Below are positions 34,101 to 44,588 of a stretch of DNA of 64,000 nucleotides, piece after piece. Position numbers and translations under genes: made by a program. This DNA comes from Catenaria anguillulae PL171. Taxonomy: Eukaryota > Blastocladiomycota > Blastocladiomycetes > Blastocladiales > Catenariaceae. The stretch is from positions 186,001 through 250,000 of the forward strand of contig MCFL01000010.1 of the NCBI GenBank assembly GCA_002102555.1, read 5' to 3'. The notes under the pieces were generated by a model, which worked only from the letters and a program-made list of their open reading frames with translations, was not told the DNA's origin and did not search any database. Positions within the stretch are counted from its first letter, which is position 1. The number at the start of each line of letters is the position of its first letter.

Positions 34101-35004
34101 ATGGAGAGTGCAACGAGCAGACACGTCGATGTGAAGATGGGAATGCTATGTGCGGCGGAGGCACTGCCGCGAAGGTACAAGGTGAGTGAGATTACAGACG
34201 GGAAGAGGGAAGAGCCTGAGGTCATGATGACCTTATGAGACAGAGATAAGTGTTTACACATACGTGACGAGTGCGCAAAGGGACAACAGCGCAGGGAGTC
34301 GGGTCTTCCAAGTCGAAATGGCAAGCGATGCCGTAATCAATGTGTCGACCGTCGTGAGACATGAGCATGCAGCGACCTGTAGGGAATGGTCCAGGTGACA
34401 CGTTTGAGCAGAGGCCAACCAACCAGTTGAAGTTCACAAATACCCACGTACCAAAAGTGCAAGCAGAACAAGAGGTGGCAGTGTCATCACATAAACGACG
34501 AGCACCAGCGTCGATACAGCCATGGCTACGATGTTCTGCAGGCGGACACTCTTCCAAGTGTAGGTCTGGCTCGTGGTGGTCGCATTACGGGGACTTGACT
34601 GAAACTGGAGGCACGACGCAAGGTACAATGTAGCGGCCGAAGAGACGAGGTGGATACAGGAAAGCACATATGGCCGAAGGTACAAGAGTATTGTGCTCGG
34701 GAACAGATTGGTTCCCTCCTCGTGGATTGATAGCACGGTCAAGTTTGTTCTGTAGAACCACCAACCAACGTGAGCTATATCTTGAATGTAGACAGACAGC
34801 GATCCGAGCGCGGCAATGATTCCGACAGCGACTCAGCTGTACAACGCACATGAGCCAAGAAAAGGTGGCAAGTGCCAACGTCGCGGATTGAATGGTTGAA
34901 GTGTAGTGAATGACGGGGCGATCGAACATAGTTTGGGTTGAGTGACGAGTCACGAGCGGCCGGAAGGTCGGGATGGCTCCGCATGGATCAAGCGCCATAG
35001 TCAT
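31184..35004 (-). CDS. Polytopic membrane + SDR + GT77 fusion, minus-strand copy (frame interrupted)
   Basis: Same architecture as the plus copy. 35004 to about 33700 encodes about ten hydrophobic helices over several exons (for example 34376-34264), reading on into FAIVVCLTVFAIHSSFA and the SDR ALVTGGAGFVGSHFVRHLLA, DNLSTAG, SSSDVYG. At the catalytic site the sequence is TPVARAMANAEQ, so Tyr and Lys of YxxxK are Val and Met. The GT77 part is intact in motif: MVENAVYSLMTWGKVRNLLL and LLRLGYTVNLSDADIGFLRN with DxD, then introns 31913-31804 and 31708-31629 and a Cys-rich tail (CNEQRARG...CPHPIDVC). Coding sense shifts frame at about 34835, 34230, 33735, 33620, 32765 and 31600. Decay or assembly indels. 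An alternative reading is two genes, a membrane protein ending at 33674 and an SDR-GT77 starting at 33621. Confidence 0.68.
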
Positions 35005-35355
35005 ACTGATGTAGCGGTGATGACAAGATACGCAAGCGTTGAGATTTATCGAGAATTAGTTAGTTGAAGGGGCTGGAAGGTAGTGAAAGATGTGTCATGT
35101 GGTCAACTGATGAAGCTACTAGTATAGGTGTCTCCCGCCCAGGCCAGGCCAGCAGCTGCAGCGGTCGCTCGGGGTTTAAATACATATGTACATAATATAT
35201 TTAGCATATGTAGCAGATCAATGCGCATGCCATGTACACTGCATGCATGATTTCGAACTTGTTTACAAAACCGCAACTACAGCATATGCATGCATTCCGT
35301 CGTGCGATCTGAGACACGACCGCCACAGCAAATCATGCATTCACACCTTACTAGT
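35005..35355. other. Intergenic, no gene seen
   Basis: Upstream of the minus SDR-GT77 gene; AT-rich around 35180-35220. No features beyond possible promoter. Confidence 0.4.
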
Positions 35356-36875
35356 AAGGCGGGGCATGCTTCGCCTTGCAGACCGCTTGCGGTCCGCTTA
35401 GTCCCGCTCACCCCGAATTTTTTTGGCTGGCCACTGACCGCTTCGTCGCCCTCACCCCGCATTGATTACCGCTCACCCCGTGGAAAAATGGGTGGTTCAC
35501 TGCCAATCACCTCGGCGCTCTTTGCCAACTTTGAACCATTAAACCATTACTTCAGTTTGCACCCGATCTCCATCAACAACAATAGCAGGCATGGGAATGG
35601 GAATGGCATCTGCAGTAGCAGCAGCAACAGCAGCAGCAAGAGGACGAAGTCCATCAACGAGGTGTCTCCGGCCACTTACGTGAACCGCTTTTTTGGTAAG
35701 GAGAGTCGCGAAACACCCGAAACACCCGCTGGGTCTCAGCGCTCGATTCTCAATCTCTCGGTGAGGGGATGAGTGAGAAGCCCTACCAATCGTGAGTAAG
35801 GAACGGGGCTATCGTGAACCATCGGCATTCAAATTGACACCAATTCAAATCTCCATTGTGTGGCGGGACTGGGGACACGATGAGCTTTGCTTTAGGCCGA
35901 GTCCTTGAACAAACGTCTCAACAGCCGCTCAAATGAAAGAAAGTAATAGAGCACAGCCATAGTCGGCGTCATCGCAAGCAGGCTCAATTGTGACATGATT
36001 CATGCAACCGCGTAAACTTATGGCGCCACGTCCAGTTGCCCTGGGAACACTCAAATCCCTGTTCCAGAGAAGGTCAGCGCTGAATTTGCGCGCATCCTGA
36101 AACGATTTCCAACATCCTGGGTGATAATGAGGCCGAGTCAGGCGGGTCAATCGCCCATCCTCTGCGTTGCCCACGGCAAGGGCCAACACGGTACCAAAGT
36201 CAGCGGCGCTGTCTCTTGGTGCAGCGTGAGCGCCATTGGGACAGCCACTTAAAGGACAACCCGCAGATCGCGCTGACCAGCTCCAATAGGATGTAATGCT
36301 CCTGCCGATATCATCATTGTACAGCCCAACAATAGCAGACACACCGGTTCTCTTGTCGCTTGTATGATGAGCATTCGTGCAGCCATCGCTGAGCCGCCAA
36401 TGCGCCAACTTGCCAATTGGATCAGATCAATGCCCGTCACCACGGCTCAGGCTCGTTTTCGCTCGCAGGTTCATACGCAGACCAAAGTGGCTGTCTAAAC
36501 TGCTGCCCGCCGAGTGGCAGTCAAGCTCCCCATGACGGCTCGTCCAAAGATTGTGACGGCCATTCATGGAATACCAGCCAATTGAGGAGTCGGGCGAGGG
36601 AAAATGCGAAGGAAACTCAGACCGCTGGATACATACAGTAGTAACTGATTGTATGGTGTGGTGGCAGGTCCGTGTGGTAAAAACATGGCACGGGAGGTTG
36701 TAATTAACAACCGATAGCGTGGGGGAAAGCGCGACTAAGCGCGACGACGAAAAATAGCGGGGTGAGCAAAACACGGCCGGTGGTCGGTGGTCCGCCATAA
36801 CATGCGGGGTGAGCGCGTCTACTAGTACGTAAGCGGACCGCTTGCGGTCCGAAAGTAGTCGAACCAGCCCCGCCT
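35356..36875. mobile_element. Non-autonomous element with long imperfect terminal inverted repeats and subterminal GCTCACCCCG motifs
   Basis: Left end (35356-35482) and the reverse complement of the right end (36756-36875) share AAGGCGGGGC, then a short hairpin GACCGCTTGCGGTC followed by CGCTTA, then CGCTCACCCCG. The GCTCACCCCG motif recurs about three times at the left and, inverted, twice at the right, like subterminal transposase-binding repeats. The interior has no intact gene. Terminal palindromes and asymmetric inverted repeats also occur in Helitron2/Helentron-type elements, and the decayed Helitron that starts right after the right end suggests they may be related. Exact ends and target duplications were not determined. 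Confidence 0.6.
35668..35770 (+). repeat. Left arm of a ~105-bp inverted repeat
   Basis: Begins CCGGCCACTTACGTGAACCG and runs to the GGTGAGGGG near 35769. Its reverse complement lies at 38343-38453, with matching internal words (GGTAAG/GGGTAAG, AGAGTCG, AACAC, GCTGGGT, GCTCGATTCTCAATCTC). The CCGG ends face outward, as in a transposon. Confidence 0.8.
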
Positions 36876-36887
36876 TTTAATGTGTGA

Positions 36888-38216
36888 AATTTCGCTTGCC
36901 AAGCAACTGCGACTTGCCGCGGAGATGGAAGGGCTTGAGCAGCATGAGCGGGAGATGGAGCACGAGGAGGAGCTACGCCGAGGGGCGGATATGGCCGGCG
37001 CAAATGGTGGCGGAGGGCAAGACGACGACGTATCGATGGAAGATCGACTCTGAGCAACTGGGTGGAGTCAAACTGGGCGATGTGATGCAGTTCCCACCCC
37101 GCCCTGCCGAGGATGGCCGGCAAGCGCACGCGCGCGAGAAACACAGATCAAGGAGATTCCAATGCTTGCACGCATGTACCCACCTCCTCAAGATCAGGAA
37201 GTCGCTGGGTAACCTCAAGTTTACCGTCACTCATTCGGTCGTCGCAACAAGGTCTGCCGCTGGTGTGACGCATTGATGTGGACTGCGGAACGTGTCAAGC
37301 GCTCGCCGAAGTGTAATCCAAAGCATGGTCGTTGTTGCCAACACGGCAAGGTCAAGCTGGATCCAGTAGCACCAACTCCCTGTGTGCTGGCCGATTTACT
37401 ACTTGGCCGTATCAATCTTCGTTTGTGCCGTGACTTTTTGGAAATGATTCGCACAACAACGCGTTTGCCATGACATCGGTGAGATGTCCAAAGTATGGGA
37501 CCAGGTATGGCAATTTTGTCCTTTTTTTCTTCCGCTCGATCCATTCATTACATTAAGTTCCTCATTATGCACATCACGACATGCAGGCCCGCCAACGTAT
37601 TGTATCCAGGGCGAGCTGTCGCACCGCATCGGTCACTTGCTGCCAGCCAACGAACCTGCCGACGCATGGTGGGCGGAAGCCAATGTTTTGCCAGCTCTAC
37701 TTCCATGACACCCGGAATGAGCTACAGAACCGCATGACTGCCCACGGTCATGTTCCTCAGCTTGGCATCTCCCTTCTCGAACCCGTCGTCGACATGCTTC
37801 AATATCTATTGCACACCATCAACCCATTCGTTCAACTTTTCCGAACTGCGGCGGAGCGCTTGCTTGATAATCCGGTTCAAAACCTCCGTTTGATCTTCCT
37901 CGATCCAAAGCAGCGGGAACGCCATACGCACGGCCGACCAACCTTGATTTCCAACGAGGACTCGGACGCGTCAACCCGCAATCCGTGTCAAGCGTCGCCA
38001 ATTCCCTGTGGCCTTGGCTTTCGCAATGACCATAACAAGTCAAATGGCCAAACTTTCAACGTGGTCGGTGTCTTGCTTGAGCATTCTGTGTTTTCACACG
38101 GTCAGCTGTACGTGGCCTGCTCGCGCTCTCCTTCGGCAGATGGTTTGAGGATCCTTCCTTTGGTGGCTTCCTTTGGTGCATGCCCGCGACCGAGTTCGAA
38201 ATATTGTGTATCATGA
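36888..38216 (+). mobile_element. Degenerate Helitron (RepHel transposase remnant)
   Basis: Pieces in several frames: an acidic coiled segment at 36888-37053; the Helitron-like N-terminal zinc motif with NKVCRWCDAL at about 37247 and HGRCCQHGKVKLDP at about 37327; DFLEMIRT near 37430; then the Rep-side block LYFHDTRNELQNRM and HTINPFVQLFRTAAERLL (37700-37860); finally the C-terminal helicase end VFSHGQLYVACSRSPSADGL (about 38090-38150). Most of the Pif1-like helicase between the Rep block and the last motif is missing, and stops interrupt the rest, so the element is dead. Helitrons are rolling-circle DNA transposons. Confidence 0.8.
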
Positions 38217-38342
38217 AGTAAATACTTCCGTAGGAAAAGGTGTGAGAAAAGGCAATGTGTAATGTCATGTTTCCTCAAGGGTTCAGGTAAGTGGCCGGCT
38301 AAATCCATCCCGCGCTTGCATTTGTATGTAGGCGTTCCCTTA

Positions 38343-38453
38343 CCCCACACCCTCCACTGGGAGATTGAGAATCGAGCTTTGTCACCCAGCAGGTGTCAAC
38401 CAATGAGTGTTTCGACTCTGCTTACCCAAAAAGCGGTTCACGTAAGTGGCCGG
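38343..38453 (-). repeat. Right arm of the ~105-bp inverted repeat
   Basis: Ends with GGTTCACGTAAGTGGCCGG and mirrors 35668-35770. A third, shorter copy of the same end (GGTTCAGGTAAGTGGCCGG) lies at about 38279-38298 in the same orientation, evidence for nested or repeated insertion. Confidence 0.8.
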
Positions 38454-38690
38454 GTACCCTAGTCTCACGAAAGGTGGAGCTGGGCGACTCACCCGAAACG
38501 ACGCTGCGCGGATTCGAGACCACCACAATGGGCACGACGGCCTCCTGGCCAGGGTTGTCTCACACCAATTGGGGATTCCGATCAGAACATGTCGATGGCC
38601 ATCTGGTGATTGCGCAATAAAGGCTGGCCACCCTGTTATGGATACCGGCTCAATAAATCACATGCTGCCAAAGAATTTCACTCGTCAACC

Positions 38691-40264
38691 ATGCACATAG
38701 ACTCGATGCAATCACTCTTCAAGACCTCCGCTTGCTCCTCTCGGCCACATACAGCGCCGCCGCGGCCATGCTCGTCCACAACGACTCCATCATGCCATCG
38801 CCACAGCCACAACCCATGGCTGTTCTGCCGCACAACCTCTTTGCTCACCGCCATCTTGGTCCTGACCCTCACACCAACGCTTGCCTCGACCTCCACCTCC
38901 ACCTCGCTACGCCTATCGCTGTCCATTCAGCAACTCTCTGCGTCTGCCCCAGGCCTCTCTGCCTCCATTACCTGCCTGATACCGCCCACGGCCCCAGCCA
39001 GCTACTCATGCCAGGGGTTTGCCTCGCACCTAACCCAAGTCCTCGACTCGTTCTCATCGCAATTCCATCTCGATAAACTCCCGCGCACTCGCCAATTAAA
39101 ATCGAAGCACACTTTATCCCCTTTTGCGAGGAGGCCGTCGATGCGCTTGACCGCGACACACTCCGCAATGTGGGCAACCGGTGCTCGAGTGCCATGAGCC
39201 ATGTGGGCGCGTTGGCATTTGCAAGCTCCATCCGATACTGGAAACTGCAGCGCAATAAGGAACTCTTGTTTGTGCCGAGCTGCGCAGTCAAGAACCTTGC
39301 AGCGTCGGGTAAGCTCGCCCTGGCCAACGGCGTCACGGCCCTTGATGTGAACTACGATGCGGATATTCTCGTGCAAGTGCGGTCCGATTGGAATGACTGG
39401 TACTTTTCGCCCGCCGATGGGCCCATGCACAAGCATCACATGGACATTCGTATCACCTTGCAGCACGAGCTCATTCATGGGCTGGGCATGGCGCTTGCGG
39501 GCGTCGACACGGACATTGTCCCGGGGCTCGCGCTTCCTTGGCATTACCCTGCGGGTGCCAAGGGCAAGTGGGCCGGGTGGACGGATGCCACGCCATTGTA
39601 TTTCACACACCTTGTGGATCGCAAGGCCGGCACCCCGTTGAGTGACTTGGCGGCCGAGGTGAAAAAATGGAACGACGAGTCGGTGGCTGTGGCGCAGGTC
39701 GGTCAAGCCATGCAGCTCTCTGCGCCGAATGCGTACGCGGCCGCAAAACGCATGTACGAGCTCAACACGACTCCCGGCGCAATCATGTTTCGCCCCTCGC
39801 CACTCATCAGCAAGGTCAATGGCGACATTGTGGTCGACTCTGCATCGGCCAACGCCTCGTCCAACTCGCTCGTGCATCTCGACTCGGCAACTTACAATTC
39901 GACAGTCGACGATATCATCTTGATTCCAGATACCGCCGCGTACGCCGGGCGCGCGTGGAATGCAACACTCGGCCCGCATTTGGGTGCCGTGCTCGGGTCG
40001 CTGGGGTTTCCCAAGGACATGCAGGCACTTGAGCGCATGGCGGCCGAGTTGACTGTCACACATGCCGTGCCGGTGCACTTGCTGGGCGAGAGGATTGATG
40101 TTATGGGATGGAAGTGGAATTGGGTCAAGCACGGTCCGTGGCAGTGGGTCAACGCAGGTGCCTTGCTGTTGGGCGGTGGAGTGTGGGGGTGGATGGCAAG
40201 GCGGGATTGGATCGAGGTCAAGCGGGTGAGGGGGTGGAGCACGTTGCCAGGGATGGGCAGGTGA
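38691..40264 (+). CDS. HExxH (gluzincin/metzincin-like) membrane-anchored putative metalloprotease
   Basis: About 524 aa if one missing T in the run near 39108 is allowed (KH-T-FIPFCEEAVDALD). A hydrophobic leader (SLLTAILVLTLTPTLAS) follows a short basic N-terminus. The catalytic-looking motif is LQHELIHGLGMALAG, followed about 25 residues on by LPWHYPAG and a WAGWTDATPLYF loop. Cysteines at PFCEEA, NRCSSA and PSCAVK suggest secretory disulfides. A second hydrophobic helix (WVNAGALLLGGGVWGWMA) near the C-terminus would leave the enzyme domain lumenal or extracellular with a short basic tail. The third zinc ligand is not identified, so catalytic activity is inferred from HELIH only. No named family recognised. 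Confidence 0.65.
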
Positions 40265-40444
40265 TGCCAAGGAATAATCTTTTCTTGACTTGAATATAGA
40301 CTGTAACTGCAATTGTATAAAGCGAACGACCGCGACCGAAGACGAAAACCACACTGTGAATAAATATTGAACACCAATCAAGTCCATGCAACACAAACAC
40401 CTTACACCCTCGCCCTCTGCTCCTCCTGCTCTGCTCACCATGTC

Positions 40445-42381
40445 CTATGCGCGTCCCCCTCTCTCCCTGTCTCTGTTTGCCTGCTCGAGCCTGGCCTCAT
40501 GCTCGGCCGCCACCTGCACGGCCGCGGCCATCACCTTGAGCTGCAACGCATGCGGGACGCGCGCAAACCGTGCATCAATGTACCTTGCCATTTCTCTGCC
40601 GCACTCGGCGCGCTTGACTGCGGCCGCGTCGCGCAGCGTCTTGAGCTTGCACACGTTTCGTGCAGCGAGTGTACATGTTTCCAAGGCCAGTGTGAGCGCG
40701 TCGACGCCGCCGACGTGCGGGTTGGTACCCTCGTCATGGGCGAGCATGGCGTCGTCGTCTTGCACGGCATCCAGCTCGTCGGGCGTCAAAGTGTGCGCGA
40801 GCTGGTCAAGGGTGCGCGGGGTGCGTGGCCCATTGGCGTGGTCCGTGAGCTGAGCGTGCCGGGTCATGAGCTCGGCTTGGTTGGTCATCCAGGCTTGCTT
40901 TTCGCGTGCGAGGCTAAGTTGGTGTGGGCAAGTGTTAATCGTGGCTAGGACTTGAGGGAAAAAAAAGCAAGCAAGGAGAAAGGAAAACACACAGATCAAG
41001 CTCGTATTCAAGTTGCTTGATGTTGCGCGCCATGGCCTCGTTGCGCGGGTTTGGTCGCAGCTTGTTGAGCACCTTGACCTCCTTTGGCTTTGTGCTCTAA
41101 ATCAAACAATCAACCGGGTGTCCTCCTGGTTGGCAGACTTGACACATACGCAGACAAGGAACACAGAAAAAAAAAGTATCATACCGGACGCAAACACCAA
41201 TCGAAATCCGAATCATCGCCGCGCTTCAACTTTTTCAACGCCAACCTGGCCATTTCCTCCACCACTGCCAATCGCGCCGCCTTGATCTTTGCCTCTGCCT
41301 TGTCTTGTCCCTGAACTTGGTCCACCTCAATCGCCGCTCGCTCACTCATGATCCGCGCACCAACATGCTTGCCCGTCCACAGGGTCAATGTCTTGACACG
41401 TTTCACGGGGACCATGCCTGCCGGCAAGTGACGAAAGTACACGTCCGGATCGATCGATTTATGTGGATACAATGTTTCGGCCGAGGTCGAATGCAGAATG
41501 CGCTCGCCGCGGCGCGCAAGCGATGCGCGGCGTGAAAAGGTGGCCGAGGCGTCTGAGGGGGCGAGCGAGGGCCGCGGTGGGCGCGTCCCGGTGGGCGTTT
41601 GAGGGAGCGCGGCAGGGATGGAATGCGCGGTTGGTGTGTCGCGGGCAGCAACAGATGCGGCAGTCGAGCGGCGGCGTGAAGAAGATGGGGTGGTGGTGTC
41701 GCGAGGGGGAGAGTGCTTGCGGGGGCGTTTGGATTTGGAGGCGCCGTGGGCGTTTTCGTCGGAATGCGATACGGACGATTTGCGACGGCGTGAGGAGGAA
41801 GAGGAAGACGATGGTTTCGGTTTGGGTTGGCCGACGAGGTCTGCGTTCGACAGTGGGACAATGATGTCGCGGTGCGACGGAGGCGGAACAGGTTGTTGTT
41901 GTTGTTGTTGTTGCTGTTGCTCAGAAAAGTAGCTTGACATTGTGTCTCGGCGGTTGACAACGGGTTTGGGTGCAGGCGCGTTTGTATCAACATCCGTGAG
42001 TGCGGGTGTGTGTGTAGTAGGTTCGGGTGCAGCAGCCACAGATGCAGCAACGGCAAGAGGTGGTGCAAGAGGCGAGTCAAAGAGGTCGTTGGCAAACATG
42101 TCAGAGATGACTTTTGGTTTCTTGTGGGAAGACGAAGACGCAAAAGAAGAAGGCTGTGCGTTTGGGTTGAACGAGAAGGAATGCGCGTGGGATGGATGGT
42201 TGAGATTGGCATTGCCATGGTCTGGCGGTAAGGAGGCAAACATGGTCTCAAACGAGCGCTTCTTGGGGCGGACGGCCGGCCGTTTCTTTTCAGATGCGGA
42301 TGGCATAGTGATGGTGGTTGTCGTTGAGGTCGCTGCAACAGCTGCGGTCACGGTCGTGGCAGCATGCTTGTTTGGGGCCAT
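40445..42381 (-). CDS. DSN1: Dsn1/Mis13, kinetochore MIND (Mis12) complex subunit
   Basis: Exons 42381-41185, 41096-40991 and 40944-40445 give exactly 600 aa. The first 270 residues are low complexity (Ser, Pro, Lys, a Gln run coded near 41895). The Mis13/Dsn1 domain begins at YPHKSIDPDVYFRHLPAGM, then VKTLTLWTGKHVGARIM, ARLAVVEEMARLALKKL and, across the first splice, DFDWCLRPSTKPKEVKVLNK and RNIKQLEYELDL: the YRHI-type, WC-type and proline-asparagine signatures expected. A C-terminal helical region follows (CPHQLSLAREKQAWMTNQAE). Dsn1 links CENP-C to the Ndc80 complex at the kinetochore. The intervening 96-nt and 46-nt introns are short. Length is near fungal Dsn1 proteins. Confidence 0.8.
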
Positions 42382-42806
42382 TGTGGGACTGCGTGGTTGG
42401 GATGATCAATCACGGAATGGGCGGACGCAGCTGGTGGCACGGTGTACGGTGTGATAGATCAAGGGCGCTGAAGAGGTGTTACGGGAGGACAAGGGGCGAA
42501 TGCTTGGAGTAATTCATTCGTTCGTCGTCGTTATAGATTCAAAGTCATTACTTAACGCATCGCACTTTGATGATTGGATCTTGATTGTGAAATCAATTGA
42601 CTGGGCAGTGGGCAGGGGCCGTCGATCGCTGCACACATGAGCGAGAACGCCACTTGCGCTCTCGCGCACTCACCCACGCACGCGCACCAAATTCCTTTCC
42701 CACAGGCCTTGACCTACCATCTATCCCTTGCAAAACCAAAGATGAACCTGAAGCCATCCGCTAAAAAGGCAGCAAGTCAAGCAGCAAAGAACTCGCTTTG
42801 CGTGCC
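42382..42806. promoter_or_regulatory. Divergent upstream region, Dsn1 / F-box gene
   Basis: 425 bp between opposite starts; nothing specific seen. Confidence 0.35.
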
Positions 42807-43901
42807 ATGACCACGACCATGGCTTCGATTCCGACCACGCCTCCACTCTGTGATCTCACCAACCGTGACCAAGACACGGGCAAGACTCCTACTCGTCTGT
42901 TGGACGTGCCATTTGACCTCCTCCTCCAAATCACCCGCCTCTTGCCAATCAAAGACGCCCTCTCCTTCGCCCTGGTCTGCCACCAGCTCTACTCGCCGGC
43001 CGCCCATCGCATCTTTTCCGAGCCCTACGTTCAGTCCACGCAAATACTCGACCGCTTGCTCGCCTCGCTCGCCATCGCTAATCAGCATGCAAGCAAGCAC
43101 TCTGAGGCGCGCACCCTTGTCCGCCACGTTTCGCTCTCGCTCCGAGTCGCCCAGCTTGATTGCAATCAGCTCGAACGCCTGGTCGCAGCATGTCCCCGGT
43201 TGCACTCGGTCTCCATCCGCGACGTGGCCACTGCTCATCATTGGGCACCACCTTCCCCGGGACACTCGGGCCCACTTGCAACACTCAAAATCGAATCGCT
43301 TCTCTCGCTCGTCCCACAACTCACTCATCTCTCACTCTCCCAAATCGATCCCCTCGATACGCCCCACCTCATTACACACGTCGCCACACACTGTAAGCAT
43401 CTTTCGTCTCTCACGCTCAACCAATGCGTGACTCTGCCCAACGATGCACTCACGTGGCAGTCCAGCATCCTGGCCCTGCACAAGCTTGCCCCGCATCTCA
43501 AATCGCTCGCCATTCACGTGGATTCCGGCGCGCGCACGGCACGCACGACCCAAGAGGCACTGGCCATCGTCTTGCGCGATTTTCATTGCCCCAGTTTACG
43601 TGCTCTCAAGCTGGCTGCGTACAAATTTGTGATTGGGTCACTTGAGCAGCAGGACGTGGCGGCCGGTTTGCTTGCCGGGTTGTTGACCAGGCATCCGGCT
43701 TTGGTCAGGTTGCATTTGGAGCAGTTTGTCTCTTTCGATATCGTGGATTGGGTCAAGGATGGCATCATTGCGGCGTGGAAGGTGCCTCAAGGCGTACGGG
43801 GACCGAGGAGAAAAGTCGTCGTCGATCGTGAGGTCAAGCGCGAGGTCAAGGCAAGGATCAAGCAAGCGTGTGATGGGGTTGTGGTGGAGGTGGCTCACTA
43901 G
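42807..43901 (+). CDS. F-box/leucine-rich-repeat protein
   Basis: 364 aa, single exon. The first ATG in frame is at 42807. An F-box lies near residues 28-70 (LLDVPFDLLLQITRLLPIKD then ALVCHQLYSPAAHRIF). Irregular LRRs follow: LVAACPRLHSVSIRD, LVPQLTHLSLSQIDPLDTPH, HCKHLSSLTLNQC, LAPHLKSLAIHV, CPSLRALKLAAYKF, HPALVRLHLEQFVSFD. It would recruit substrates to an SCF (Skp1-Cullin-F-box) ubiquitin ligase. The target is unknown. A second gene of the same design is at 47333-48505 and a truncated relative at 56500-57419, so this family is locally amplified. Confidence 0.72.
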   Translation: MTTTMASIPTTPPLCDLTNRDQDTGKTPTRLLDVPFDLLLQITRLLPIKDALSFALVCHQLYSPAAHRIFSEPYVQSTQILDRLLASLAIANQHASKHSEARTLVRHVSLSLRVAQLDCNQLERLVAACPRLHSVSIRDVATAHHWAPPSPGHSGPLATLKIESLLSLVPQLTHLSLSQIDPLDTPHLITHVATHCKHLSSLTLNQCVTLPNDALTWQSSILALHKLAPHLKSLAIHVDSGARTARTTQEALAIVLRDFHCPSLRALKLAAYKFVIGSLEQQDVAAGLLAGLLTRHPALVRLHLEQFVSFDIVDWVKDGIIAAWKVPQGVRGPRRKVVVDREVKREVKARIKQACDGVVVEVAH

Positions 43902-44588
43902 GGCGGCTCGCAAAATGATTCATTTTCAATCGATATCACTAAGTCTCCACAGTGCACTCGACTGCTTCTTCAAATCATCAGACTCTTGAGCAAGAGCAAT
44001 ACACTTCACCCTCACCAATATGGGCTGCAGCTCGCGTGCATGTGAAATTGTGATCCGTGGATCAGTCACTTTCGCGTTGCTTCATGTGTTGTAGATGCGG
44101 GGGAGTCTACGAGAACGGATTATACAATCGGCCTGGCACTCGATTAGAGGGGCAGGAGAGAGGGGTGTGGGGGTCTCGCCGGAGGTCTTATACCTAGCCT
44201 CAGGCACCCGCACACCAAACTTTAGAATACACACATTCATGGCGAGAAGAGAGTTCGAGAGGTGGGAAAGGTGAGACAGCCATGAGGCTGCGACTCAACA
44301 TCACTTGTCTCACACAAACACGCTTCATAAGCGTCACACCTGTCAACCTTCCACTTGCTTCCATGGAAAGGTGCTCAGCTGGACTTTCCGCCTGTTGGAT
44401 CGGCAGGCATGTCCAGTAGACTTGTCGACTTGTCCAGAGATCCGATCCTGCTGTTTGCCTGGCTGTTACCCCTGAAAAGGGCCTACAACCCTTGACCCCC
44501 GACCTTTGCATGCCCATGACCTCATCGTCATTACCATTGATCGATAGATCGATCCCCCCCCCCCCAACGCACATCGCAGGCCTGTACC
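43902..44588. other. Intergenic, no gene seen
   Basis: 687 bp. A C-run (about 44554-44565) lies just before the next start. Short frames only. Confidence 0.45.
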
